DNA from: AWTP1-13 sp963814055
GTDB lineage: Bacteria; Pseudomonadota; Alphaproteobacteria; Rhizobiales; Hyphomicrobiaceae
Assembly: GCA_963814055.1 (NCBI GenBank)
Contig: CAWFBJ010000014.1
Coordinates: forward strand, 1-64,000
Length of the DNA: 64,000 bases
Direction of reading: 5' to 3'
Shown: positions 36,044 to 44,950 of the stretch, in pieces
Layout of the letters: each line of letters opens with the position of its first letter
Position numbering within the stretch: position 1 is the first letter of the stretch
Program-made: the position numbers and the translations under genes
The notes under the pieces: model-generated
Seen by the model: only the letters and a program-made list of their open reading frames with translations
What the model was told of the DNA's origin: nothing
Database searches by the model: none

Positions 36044-36688
36044 CTAAGCTTCTCCTGCTGGGCGGTGTTGAATGGGGCGGGCGAGCATGTAGAGAGTGCG
36101 CCGGCAACGTCGCTCGTGGCCGACAACCGCAAAACCTTGCATCAAGTAAAATGTCCGCGCGGTTTCGGAGTCCGTTTTCACTAGAATGACTGCTGGGTCG
36201 GACATGCGGGATATGGCGGCAGTTATGAGCTTGGAGCCAATACCATTTCTTCGCCATCCTGCTGCGACCGCCACCACAACAATCTCTTTTTCAGCAGAAC
36301 GGATGACGGCACGACTTTCCACTGTTTCATACCGCCTGTTCAAAAGATAACAGGCACACACAAAGGCAACAGAGGGATGCACAAGACAATTCCAAACGAG
36401 AGAGGGTAGGAGCTTGACGCAGATCGGTAACAACTCTCGCAGGGTCGGAGTCCTGTTTCTCAGAACAATAAATCCGGCAAGCGTGTCGTCCCCAGCAAGG
36501 GTGATGAAATCAAACAGCTCTGTATTGAGGAACCAAGGATAGAAGACTTTGGCAAGCGCCCTCCGCCCAAGACGCGGAAGGAGATCCTGAGGCAGCGCCG
36601 CGCAATGTATGTCAGCAATTGCTTCGAAATCTGCCGACATTACGCGGCGAACTTGGAGGTCGGCCGGTGCTGTCCTGTATTCAGGCAT
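36044..36688 (-). CDS. GNAT-family N-acetyltransferase
   Basis: A 214-residue acyltransferase. The N-terminal VRRVMSADFEAIADIHCAAL, core strand EIVVVAVAAGWRRNGIGSKL (Q/RxxGxG acetyl-CoA loop as RRNGIGSK) and VKTDSETARTFYLMQGFAVV are classic GNAT blocks. A hydrophobic insertion around residues 90-115 (LVWNCLVHPSVAFVCACYLL) is unusual for the family. It starts two bases after the stop of the 36691-36894 frame, hence coupled to it, and is convergent to the DegT gene. Substrate unknown; by context perhaps an amino sugar. Confidence 0.83.
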   Translation of the reverse strand: MPEYRTAPADLQVRRVMSADFEAIADIHCAALPQDLLPRLGRRALAKVFYPWFLNTELFDFITLAGDDTLAGFIVLRNRTPTLRELLPICVKLLPSLVWNCLVHPSVAFVCACYLLNRRYETVESRAVIRSAEKEIVVVAVAAGWRRNGIGSKLITAAISRMSDPAVILVKTDSETARTFYLMQGFAVVGHERRCRRTLYMLARPIQHRPAGEA

Positions 36689-36690
36689 GC

Positions 36691-36894
36691 TTACGCCGGT
36701 CCGGGTTTCGTGTTTATGCGCCGGAGAGTTCGAACCGCGTTGCCGAGCCGCGTCAGAACATCTATAGCCAGCCGACGACTCACAGACGCACCGTCAAGAC
36801 ACACGCCGAGTAGACACTGCGATATCCGATCGCGCCCGACGATAAGCACGTCGGGACCTTGAATGCCCACCGGCTTTGGCGATACCATTTGCAC
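36691..36894 (-). CDS. Small hypothetical protein coupled to the GNAT gene
   Basis: A 67-residue frame: MQMVSPKPVGIQGPDVLIVG, RDRISQCLLGVCLDGASVSR, RLAIDVLTRLGNAVRTLRR. Its TAA is two bases before the GNAT ATG, an arrangement usual for co-translated genes. It may be a short protein or the tail of a gene whose 5' part was lost; upstream sequence on this strand gives no continuation. Confidence 0.4.
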   Translation of the reverse strand: MQMVSPKPVGIQGPDVLIVGRDRISQCLLGVCLDGASVSRRLAIDVLTRLGNAVRTLRRINTKPGPA

Positions 36895-37009
36895 AGCCTC
36901 CGTTGCGGATACCAGGAGACCAACTCTCTCTCCATCACGCCGCCCGGAGCGTCAAGCCCGTCGCGAGCGGCGCCCTGTATGGCTTGACGCGCAGAAACTT
37001 TGTCCCGAC

Positions 37010-37978
37010 ATGCAACTCTTGCTTTTGAGGATTGCCCTTGCCGCGATATTTATCGCGATTCTCGGATGGGCAGTCCATGGCCGGGTGGATATCCAGGGAC
37101 ATGGCGCGCACCTGCTGTGGGGCGCACTGGCTGTCATTCCGTATACAAGCGTGTGCCTTGCGTTGGTGGCGTTCAACTTGTCCATATTGTCGGGTGGTTC
37201 GGTGGGCTATCGGCATGCATTCAGGGCTGCGTCTCTGGTGACACCGCTGTTTCTGCTGCTCCCAAGCCGGCTATCCGAGCTCGTCAAGCCGCTGTACCTG
37301 CTTTCTGCCGCCAGGCTACCCCTGGCAAAGGGAGTTGCAGTTGTCGCGGTCGAACGCTTTCTCGATATCGTCTGCGTAACAGCGTTGATTGCTGTCGCCG
37401 CCACCCTGGCGGTGCCAGGCAACGCGGGCGCGTTGCAGTTCTCGGCAATCCTTTTTGCCTCCGTTGCCGCCGCGGGGCTTTGCGGCATCGTCGTGCTCCT
37501 GACGATTCCGGGATGGATCAATCGAATTCTCGGCTGGATTCCGCTCGACGGATTGCGCCGCAACGCGCAAGCACTGTTCCTGGCCACGCGAGAAACGGTG
37601 TCTCCTCCCACGCTTGCTGGCGCATTCATCGTATGCGTTCTGATTTGGGCAAGCTCCTATGCATCGTTCTGGACGTTCCTCACTATTGCCGGACAGCATC
37701 CCTTGTCGTGGTCCGCCGTATTGCAAGTGTTCGTTCTCGGCACGATCGGTCTTGCCGTGGCCGTGGCGCCTGGAGGTTTGGGCACGTTCGAGGCCGCCGT
37801 GATGCTCGGTCTGTCGGCGCACGGCTACGCGCTTTCGGAAGGGGCAATCCTGGCCGTTGCGTTCCGCCTGGCCAACCTCGTGCCATCAGCCGTGGTCGTA
37901 GTTTTGATGGTTCTGCGAGACGAGGTAAATCTAGCGACTCTGATCAGACGCACGCGGGGAGGGATCGATGCCCCGTGA
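37010..37978 (+). CDS. Lysylphosphatidylglycerol-synthase-TM/UPF0104 flippase-like membrane protein
   Basis: A 322-residue inner-membrane protein with about eight segments. The family pattern appears in FRAASLVTPLFLLLPSRLSE, LVKPLYLLSAARLPLAKGVA, VVAVERFLDIVCVTALIAVA and FVLGTIGLAVAVAPGGLGTF; ERFLD and PGGLGxFE are signatures of the UPF0104/LPG-synthase membrane domain. Relatives move or modify lipids and glycolipid intermediates. ATG 37010 opens MQLLLLRIALAAIFIAILGW directly in the first helix; the longer frame to 36863 has a non-membrane basic stretch and is rejected. Confidence 0.78.
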   Translation: MQLLLLRIALAAIFIAILGWAVHGRVDIQGHGAHLLWGALAVIPYTSVCLALVAFNLSILSGGSVGYRHAFRAASLVTPLFLLLPSRLSELVKPLYLLSAARLPLAKGVAVVAVERFLDIVCVTALIAVAATLAVPGNAGALQFSAILFASVAAAGLCGIVVLLTIPGWINRILGWIPLDGLRRNAQALFLATRETVSPPTLAGAFIVCVLIWASSYASFWTFLTIAGQHPLSWSAVLQVFVLGTIGLAVAVAPGGLGTFEAAVMLGLSAHGYALSEGAILAVAFRLANLVPSAVVVVLMVLRDEVNLATLIRRTRGGIDAP

Positions 37979-38048
37979 CGCTCGCAACCCACCGAGACTG
38001 TACTAAACACGAAGCGCCTTTGTCCGACGTTTGGCAGGAGGAACGGCA

Positions 38049-38906
38049 GTGCGTCTCACCAGCTATAGAATCGGAGCGAGCGAGAGTTTCGGCGCCGTCG
38101 CCGGCGAGGGGCTCATCGATCTCGGCACGCGGCTCCGCACGTATCCGACTTTGCGGGCCTTGATTGCGGCCGGCGCGCTGGCTGAAGCGCAGGCGGCCGT
38201 GCAAGGCGCTGCGCCCGATCGCAAGATGGCCGACGTCGTCCTGCTGCCGCCGGTGCCAGCGCCTGAAAAAATCTGGTGCATCGGCGTCAACTACGCCGAG
38301 CGCAACGAGGAGTACAAGGACAACTCGGAACGGCCCAAGTATCCAAGCCTGTTCTGCCGGGCGCCCGCTTCCTTGGTTGGGCACGAGCAGGCGATCGAGC
38401 GGCCGCGCGTGTCCACCCAACTCGACTACGAGGGCGAGATTGCAATCGTGATCGGCAGGGGCGGCCGGCATATTGCGCGCGAACGTGCCTGGGAACACAT
38501 CTTCGGCTTGACCCTGTGCAACGAAGGCAGCGTGCGCGATTGGCTGCGCCACGGCAAATTCAACGTCACGCAAGGCAAGAATTTTGACAAATCGGGCAGT
38601 GCCGGGCCTTGGATCGTGACCAGCGACGACATCGATCCGAGGCGGCCCATCCAATTGACCACGCGCGTCAACGGCGAAGTGCGCCAGAGCGACAGCACTG
38701 AACGGTTGATGTTTCCGTTCGACCACCTCATCACCTACCTCTCGACGTTTGCCACGCTCACGCCCGGCGACCTCATCGTCACGGGCACGCCGACGGGGGC
38801 GGGAGCGCGCTTCGATCCTCCGCGCTGGCTCAAGCCCGGTGATGTTGTCGAGGTCGAAGGCTCCGGTATCGGGACGCTGCGCAACACTGTGATCGACGAG
38901 GCCTAA
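38049..38906 (+). CDS. Fumarylacetoacetate hydrolase (FAH) family protein
   Basis: A 285-residue FAH-fold enzyme. IWCIGVNYAERNEEYKDN, YPSLFCRAPASLVGHEQAIE, LDYEGEIAIVIGRGGRHI (metal ligands E-x-E/D), RDWLRHGKFNVTQGKNFDKS and LIVTGTPTGAGARFDPPRWL follow the family in order. Such proteins hydrolyse or decarboxylate beta-diketo acids or isomerise hydroxyheptadienedioate in aromatic degradation. GTG 38049 is favoured by GGCAGGAGGAACGGCA directly upstream. Confidence 0.9.
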   Translation: MRLTSYRIGASESFGAVAGEGLIDLGTRLRTYPTLRALIAAGALAEAQAAVQGAAPDRKMADVVLLPPVPAPEKIWCIGVNYAERNEEYKDNSERPKYPSLFCRAPASLVGHEQAIERPRVSTQLDYEGEIAIVIGRGGRHIARERAWEHIFGLTLCNEGSVRDWLRHGKFNVTQGKNFDKSGSAGPWIVTSDDIDPRRPIQLTTRVNGEVRQSDSTERLMFPFDHLITYLSTFATLTPGDLIVTGTPTGAGARFDPPRWLKPGDVVEVEGSGIGTLRNTVIDEA

Positions 38907-38973
38907 CCGCAAACGCGGAGCTGTGGTGAAACGTCCGAACGCGACCTACGCAAGCGCCGGCCGGCGTGCGCAG

Positions 38974-39504
38974 CTAGCGATTGAGCCGGCCGATCGTGCG
39001 CTGGCATGCGCCTTTCCATTCCTGTTTCGTCATGTGTGTCGCCGGTTCCCAGAATCCCATGCAATCGGCCAAAGTCTTGCCGCCGCCACCCGGAGCGCTG
39101 GGAGCGGTTTCGCTGCCCGGTGACAGGGCGAGCGACCCTTGCCGCGCGCTGCCGCCACTGGATGCGGCGGGAGGCGGAACCTGAGGTGACAACGGCGATA
39201 CGGAGTCCTGCGTCGGTGCGGGCTGAACGGTAGCGGCGGGCGGCGGCACGCCCGGAGCCAGTTTCTGCGAGGGGTTCGCCGAAAAGCCGCCCGGTCTGGT
39301 TCCCGGCAATCCTGTCGCTGGATTTGATAACTGAGAATTGCCAGGCGCCGGAATGGCCGCGCGCGGCTGGGTCGTTGTCGAAGGAGATGCGGCGCAAGAG
39401 CCTGAGCTGGAAGGAGCAGATGAGCCCGATTGCGCGCTGGCCGCGCCAGCGGCGGCCGCTGCCAGCAGCAATCCTGCGATCGAAGCGGCGAGTAGCTTGG
39501 ACAT
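38974..39504 (-). CDS. Secreted Ser/Pro-rich protein with conserved C-terminal motif
   Basis: A 176-residue exported protein: signal peptide MSKLLAASIAGLLLAAAAAG, a 110-residue linker rich in Ser, Pro, Ala and Gly, and a compact end TLADCMGFWEPATHMTKQEW, KGACQRTIGRL. The two Cys and W-x-x-x-H-M-T-K-x-E-W end look like a small folded domain seen in other Rhizobiales exported proteins. Function unknown. ATG 39504 starts the signal peptide; AGGTATG precedes it. Confidence 0.62.
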   Translation of the reverse strand: MSKLLAASIAGLLLAAAAAGAASAQSGSSAPSSSGSCAASPSTTTQPRAAIPAPGNSQLSNPATGLPGTRPGGFSANPSQKLAPGVPPPAATVQPAPTQDSVSPLSPQVPPPAASSGGSARQGSLALSPGSETAPSAPGGGGKTLADCMGFWEPATHMTKQEWKGACQRTIGRLNR

Positions 39505-39814
39505 GCATACCTCCCGGGGGCAAAGCGCCAGCACAAGGCCCTCGATTGTCAACGGCACCAAATTTGAATGGTTCCTGCTCCCGAGCCTTCCAACGCAAGC
39601 TCTGCCGTGTGATGAAGCCGGTCCGGCAGGCTGCGTTCGCAGCCTTCAGGCCACAGGGCTGCGTGACAGAGCCGGATTTTGCCCCGGAGCCACACTCTGA
39701 TCACATTTGGGCGGAGCAGTGGGTGTCAGGAACCGATCTCGCCCGCTCGAGTTTAAGCGACACTGGTTCCCGGACGGCCAAAATTGCCGCGTCGCACCTT
39801 CTGGAATGCTGCCG

Positions 39815-40513
39815 ATGATCGCCCTGCATCGTTATCGCCGCGTCCTCATCGCGGTTGGCGCCTTGATCGCGTTGCCGTGGTTCGCGGCAGCGCCCGCGTC
39901 GGCACAGTTGCTGTGGGATTGGGGTGGCGGGGATGTCGTGGGCGACAGCGGCCGCGAGGTCGTGCGCTTCAATCCTCAGTATCCTCCCGGCCAGGTTGTC
40001 GTCAGCTTCGGTGATCGCCGCCTCTATTTCGTCACGCGGCCCGGCGAGGCCATAAGCTATCCCATCGCCATACCGAGGGAGAAGGATCGCTGGGAAGGTG
40101 TGACGACGGTCACCAGCAAGCGGGTCAATCCGTCGTGGACGCCGACACCGACGATGATTGCAGAAAATCCTCGCCTGCCGCGCTGGGTTCCTGGCGGACA
40201 CCCGATGAATCCCCTCGGCGTGCGTGCGCTGTATCTGGGATCGAGCGCTTACCGCATCCACGGAACGGATGCGCCCTGGACCATCGGCACGGCGGTCTCC
40301 AAGGGCTGCATCCGCATGTACAATCAAGACGTGCTGGACCTGTATCCGCGGGTGTCCCCTGGCGCGGTCGTCACCGTGACCTGGCAGCGTTTCGGCTCGG
40401 ATGCAGGATTTGTGTCGACGCATGCGCCACGGGCGGATGCTTCCCCGACGCAAATTCCAACGCGGGGGAAGCTCCGGGAAATAGAGCGTTCCGACCTCCC
40501 GCCCCTACGGTAG
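39815..40513 (+). CDS. L,D-transpeptidase (YkuD family)
   Basis: A 232-residue periplasmic cell-wall enzyme. Signal peptide 1-30 (LIAVGALIALPWFAAAPASA), then the ErfK/YbiS/YcfS/YnhG domain: VVVSFGDRRLYFVTRPGEAI, NPLGVRALYLGSSAYRIHGT and the catalytic motif with His149 and Cys165 (SKGCIRMYN). It links peptidoglycan stems or attaches lipoproteins through meso-diaminopimelate. ATG 39815 and ATG 39806 are both possible; GGA at 39803 fits the former better. Confidence 0.9.
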   Translation: MIALHRYRRVLIAVGALIALPWFAAAPASAQLLWDWGGGDVVGDSGREVVRFNPQYPPGQVVVSFGDRRLYFVTRPGEAISYPIAIPREKDRWEGVTTVTSKRVNPSWTPTPTMIAENPRLPRWVPGGHPMNPLGVRALYLGSSAYRIHGTDAPWTIGTAVSKGCIRMYNQDVLDLYPRVSPGAVVTVTWQRFGSDAGFVSTHAPRADASPTQIPTRGKLREIERSDLPPLR

Positions 40514-40677
40514 ACCTGCGCCGCGGCCGCATCACTGCCGCCTTCTTCATCGCCCGCCGCTTGGCGCGATCGCCTGATCGGCCGCAGTCGATTGCGTAAT
40601 GCCCTTGCCATGGCCTGCAGGCATGAGCATGGTTTGCGCGCTTTTGCGCATGAAGGGCAGAGCAGAAGGAGCAGGAC

Positions 40678-41751
40678 ATGGCGGTTGAAGCTGCGGTGAT
40701 CGGAACGGGCTGGTGCGGCGGCATTCGTGCCGAGACGCTGTCGCGGTCGGCGCTGGTGAGCAAGCTGCACGTCTGCGAGATCCGTCCGGACCGTCTGGCC
40801 GAGGTGCAGAAAATCACCAACGCCGCGACGGCAACGGCCGACTATCAAGACATCATCAAGAACCCGAACATTGCGGCGGTCTACATCTGCACCACCCCGG
40901 AGCATACGCATTTTCCCATTGCCCGCGATTGCTTGCAGGCCGGCAAGAACGTGCTGCTGGAAAAGCCGATCGCGCTGGAGTTGTGGGAAGCCGATACGCT
41001 GATCACGCTCGCCAAGCGCAGCAACGTGAAATTCACCATCGGCTATTCGCAGCGCTTCAACACCAAGATCGCCTACGCCAAGAAGAAAATCACCGACGGC
41101 ACGCTCGGCAAGCCGGTGAGCGTGATGGTGAGCCGGCATCTGTCGCGCAGCCTGGGCAAGAAGATCGCCTCGCGCGTGAAGCTGTCGCCGGCGGCCATGG
41201 AATCCACCCACGATCTCGACATCGTCTTCTGGCTGCTCGAGCCGGCCAAGCCGATCCGCGTCTACTCCCAGGGCGCCTACGGATACATGCAGCCCGTGAA
41301 CGGTTCCTACGACATCATGTGGACCACCGTGACGATGGACAACGGCATGCTGGTGGCGATCGGCGGCGGCTGGAACCTGCCGCCGAGCTATCCCAACTAC
41401 TGCGCCACCTGGATCGAGATCACCGGCACGGAGGGCTCACTGTTCCTGGACGACAGCCAGCGCGATAACTGGCTGAGCACGGTTTCGGACGGCATCCGGT
41501 TTCCGATGTCGACTATGCCGGGCGAGCAGGTGGACCACGTGTTCGCCGGCCAGATGGGGCCCGAGACCATCCATTTCCTGGAATCGGTCATTCTCAATCG
41601 GCCCGTGATGGTGACGCCTGAGAGCGCACGCGTGGTGATGGAGGTCTATACCGCAGCCGACTTGTCAGCGGAGCGCAACGAGCCCATCGACCTGCCGCTC
41701 TCCAATGCGGCGATGGCGGGCATCTCGGAGATGACGGCAGCAAGGCGGTAG
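40678..41751 (+). CDS. Gfo/Idh/MocA family NAD(P)-dependent oxidoreductase
   Basis: A 357-residue dehydrogenase. N-terminal Rossmann fold with AVIGTGWCGGIRAETLSRSA, STPE-type strand YICTTPEHTHFPIARDCLQA and the catalytic Lys in LLEKPIALELWEAD; the C-terminal domain has ESTHDLDIVFWLLEP. Substrates are usually sugars, inositols or related alcohols. ATG 40678 follows AGGAGCAGG. It is convergent with TctA; the 73-base gap has only a weak 6-bp hairpin. Confidence 0.88.
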   Translation: MAVEAAVIGTGWCGGIRAETLSRSALVSKLHVCEIRPDRLAEVQKITNAATATADYQDIIKNPNIAAVYICTTPEHTHFPIARDCLQAGKNVLLEKPIALELWEADTLITLAKRSNVKFTIGYSQRFNTKIAYAKKKITDGTLGKPVSVMVSRHLSRSLGKKIASRVKLSPAAMESTHDLDIVFWLLEPAKPIRVYSQGAYGYMQPVNGSYDIMWTTVTMDNGMLVAIGGGWNLPPSYPNYCATWIEITGTEGSLFLDDSQRDNWLSTVSDGIRFPMSTMPGEQVDHVFAGQMGPETIHFLESVILNRPVMVTPESARVVMEVYTAADLSAERNEPIDLPLSNAAMAGISEMTAARR

Positions 41752-41824
41752 GGTGCAATAGCGATGGCGTAATGCACCATTTCTTGCGTACCATCGGGGC
41801 AATACGGCTGACGCCTATTGCGCT

Positions 41825-43347
41825 CTACTTCTCTCCGGCTTCGGCTTCGGCGAGCTTGGCGCGCCAGTCCTTCTGCCGCAGCCATGAGAGCGCCGACAGC
41901 ACCAGCAGCAGGCCGCAGATCGCGAACAGCGCGGCCGCGATCGGCCGGCTGAAGAAGATGGTCCAGTTGCCGCTCGACATCACGAGCGACTGGCGCAGGC
42001 TGAGCTCGAAGGTTGGGCGCGATCACCAGCCCAAGCACCAACGGTGCCGGATCGAAATCGAACTTGCGCAGCGTATAGCCGACCACGCCCATGATCAGCA
42101 TGATCCACACGTCGACGATCGAGTTGTTCACCAGATAGACGCCGACGATGCAGAACATGATGATGAGCGGGTAGAGGTAGGCGTAGGGGATCTGCAGCAC
42201 CCGCACGAACAGCCCGACCAGCGGCAGGTTGAGAGCCAGCAGCATCAGGTTGCCGACGTACATGGAGGCCATGAAGCCCCAGAATACCTGCGGATGGTCG
42301 GTGACGAGCTGGGGGCCGGGCGGCACGCCGTGGATCAGCAGTGCCGCCATCAGGACGGCCGTCACCGGCCCCGTCGGCAGGCCGAGCGCCAGCATCGGCA
42401 CGAAGGCGCCGGTCGAGGCGGCATTGTTGGCCGACTCCGGGCCGGCGACGCCGGCCACGGCGCCCTTGCCGAACTCCTCCGGCGTCTTGGAGACGCGCTT
42501 CTCGACGGCATAGGAGAGGAAACTGGCGATGATGTGCGCGGAGCCCGGCACGATGCCTACCATGAAGCCGAGCACCGATCCGCGCGCGACCGGCATGGCC
42601 GATTGACGCCACTCCTGGCGGCTCGGCATCAGCTCGCGCGAAACGCGGCGGCACCACCTTGCCGGTGACGGTCCTGCTCGGCGTCGACAGGATCTCGCCG
42701 AGGCCGAACAACCCGACAGCAACCGGCACGAAGCCGATGCCGTCGCCCAGCTCCTTGATGTCGAAGGCGTAGCGGAAGTGCCCGCTCATGACGTCGATGC
42801 CGATGCATCCCAGCAGCAGCCCCGAGCACGCCATGATCATCGTCCGGGCCAGAGAGGTCGTCGACATGTAGGCGAGGAACACGAGGCCGAGCACGAGCAG
42901 CGCCGTGTATTCGGGCGGCCCGAAGCGCAGGGCGAAGTTGGCCAGCGGCGGCGCCACCAGCGTGAGCATGACCACGCCGAAGGTGCCGGCGATGAACGAG
43001 CCGACGGCGGCGATGGCGAGCGCGGCGCCGGCGCGGCCTTTCCTGGCCATGGCGTAGCCGTCGATGCAGGTCATGACGGAGGCCGCCTCGCCCGGGATGC
43101 GCATCAGGATCGACGTGGTGGAGCCGCCGTACTGCGAGCCGTAGTAGATGCCGGCCAGCATGACGATGGCCTTGGTGGCGTCGAGGCCGAAGGTGACCGG
43201 CAGCAGTATGGAAATGCCGGCCAGCGGGCCGATACCCGGCAGCATGCCGACCAGCGTGCCGACCAGGCAGCCGAGGAAGGCATAGATCAGCACGTCCGGG
43301 CGGAAGGCAACCGAGAAGCCCAGCAGCAGGTTGTCGAAGATTTCCAT
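41825..43347 (-). pseudogene. tctA: TTT transporter large membrane subunit TctA, two frameshifts
   Basis: Start ATG 43347 (MEIFDNLLLGFSVAFRPDVL), then family motifs GMLPGIGPLAGISILLPVTF, YYGSQYGGSTTSILMRIPGE and PGSAHIIASFLSYAVEKRVS. One surplus base near 42645 (TTTCGCGCGAG) and another near 42014 (CCCAACC for CCCACC) shift the frame. Dropping both gives 506 residues, the usual TctA length, ending RQKDWRAKLAEAEAGEK at 41825. No in-frame stop or missing motif is seen otherwise. It may therefore be an intact gene in the organism. Confidence 0.85.
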
Positions 43348-43354
43348 GGCTGGC

Positions 43355-43802
43355 TTAGAACCCCATGATGCCGCGCGGCAGCGGGGTCTTGAGCAGCAGC
43401 CCGAACAACGTATACGCGATCGCACTGACGCCGATGCTGAAGGCGGCCGCCGGCAACAGCGGGCGGCGCTCGACAACGAAAGTCAGGAAGAACAGCATGC
43501 AGCGGTATGGTGATCAGGAACCCGAGCCGGGTATAGGCGGCCGCAGCCACGGCGGCGACGGCGACAACCGGCAAGGCGTGCCGGAAGTCGCTCCAGTCGA
43601 TCGACGCTAGAGGCAGGCTCTCGCCGGCGCGCACGAACAGCACAAGTCCGAACGCTGTCAGGAACCCGATCAGAAGTATCGGCAGCATGCCGGCGCCCGG
43701 AGACGCGAGCGTGCCGAAGGGCAGGTCGGAGCTGAGGAGGCCGACCGCCGCGCCAGCAAGGACGAAAGCGCCGCCGGCGACATGGTCTCTGCGCAGGTTC
43801 AA
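43355..43802 (-). pseudogene. tctB: TTT transporter small membrane subunit TctB, one frameshift
   Basis: The start is TTG 43802 (NLRRDHVAGGAFVLAGAAVG), with four hydrophobic segments. An additional C near 43500 (CTGCATG for CTGATG) breaks the frame after TRLGFLITIPL; the continuing frame MLFFLTFVVERRPLLPAAAF and TLFGLLLKTPLPRGIMGF ends at TAA 43355-43357. The repaired length is 148 residues, normal for TctB. The stop is eight bases before the tctA start. Confidence 0.82.
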
Positions 43803-43845
43803 GCGGCTGCCCTCAAGCGGGCCACGTCAGCGGCCGGCCGTTGGC

Positions 43846-44828
43846 TCACACCTTGCCGATCGCGCGAACCGCGTCCTGCACGCGCTTGGCGTCGGCGTCC
43901 CAGAAGGTCTTGAACTCGGGCTGGTCGAGATAGGCCACGTCCTGGCCGAGGTTCTTCATGGCCTGGACGAACTTCTCGTCGGCAGCCGCCTTCTTGCGAC
44001 GCCTCCCGCATGGTCGGTGATGACGTTCTCCGGCGTGCCCTTGGGCGCGAACATGCCGACCCACAGGTAGAACTCGATGTTGTAGCCGAGCTCCTTCATG
44101 GTCGGCACGTCCGGCAGCGCCGGCGCGCGCTTGTGCCCCGAAGCAGGCCAGCGCGCGCAGCCTTGCCGGCGCGGAGATGCACGTTGGCTGCGGCAATGGA
44201 GGAGCACAGCACCTGGGAGTTGTTGCCGAGCAGGGCAGTAAGGGCCGGGCCGCCGCCATTGGTCGGCAGGTGCTTGCAGCTTCCAGGCCAGCCGCCTTGA
44301 GAAACAGGGCCATTGGCAGATGCAGGGCGCCGTGCAGGCCCGACGAGGAGAAGATCAGGTCGTTCGGTTTGGCTTTCGCAGCGTCGGACGAATTCCTTGA
44401 GGGTCTTGAACGGCTGCTGATCGTTGACGACCAGCACCATCGGGTCGGCGATGAAGCGCGCGATCGGGATGAAGTCGTCGTTGGTGAACTTGACCGGGCG
44501 GCCATAACAGCTTGTCGACCTCGGCGAAGCCGGAGATCGAGACGATGTGCATGAGCAGCGTATAGCCGTCGGGCTTGGCGGCAGCGGCAAACTGGGCGCC
44601 GACCTGGCCGGCGGCCCCGGCCTTGGTCTCGATCACCATCGGCTGCTTGAGGATCGGCTCCAGCACCGCGGCCAGCGGCCGGGCGACGACGTCGGCTGCA
44701 CCGCCGGGGGGAAACGGATTGATAAGGGTGACGGCGCGCGAGGGATAAACCTCCTGCGCCCACGCCGGCCTCGAAGCGAGCGCTGCTGCTGCGGCCGCGG
44801 AGCCGGCGACGAAGCTGCGTCTGTCCAT
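43846..44828 (-). pseudogene. tctC: TTT solute-binding protein TctC (Bug family), eight one-base insertions
   Basis: ATG 44828 opens MDRRSFVAGSAAAAAALASR, a Tat-like signal peptide, followed by PSRAVTLINPFPPGGAADVV and AKPDGYTLLMHIVSISGFAE. Eight extra bases, for example CTG(T)TATGG, GTC(C)GACGC, CTG(G)AAG, AAG(G)CTGCG, GCA(C)AAGCG, scatter the rest over three frames: FTNDDFIPIARFIADPMVLV, TNGGGPALTALLGNNSQVL, DVPTMKELGYNIEFYLWVGM, FVQAMKNLGQDVAYLDQPEF. Removing them yields 324 residues, the family norm, ending AVRAIGKV. Bug proteins bind carboxylates and feed TctAB. Confidence 0.82.
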
Positions 44829-44950
44829 ACGATCCTCCCTATGGCGAGATCGGCATGCATTGTGCCATCTCGTCCGGCGCGCATGGTAGCGGCGCGGCCT
44901 CCATCCGGGCAACCTTCAGTGATGAACTTCGACGCGGAGGCATAATGCCA

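Noticed and set aside
36863..37009. Longer start for the UPF0104-type membrane protein
   Set aside because: The added 49 residues are Arg-rich, non-membrane and overlap the minus-strand mini-gene; ATG 37010 starts directly in the first helix.
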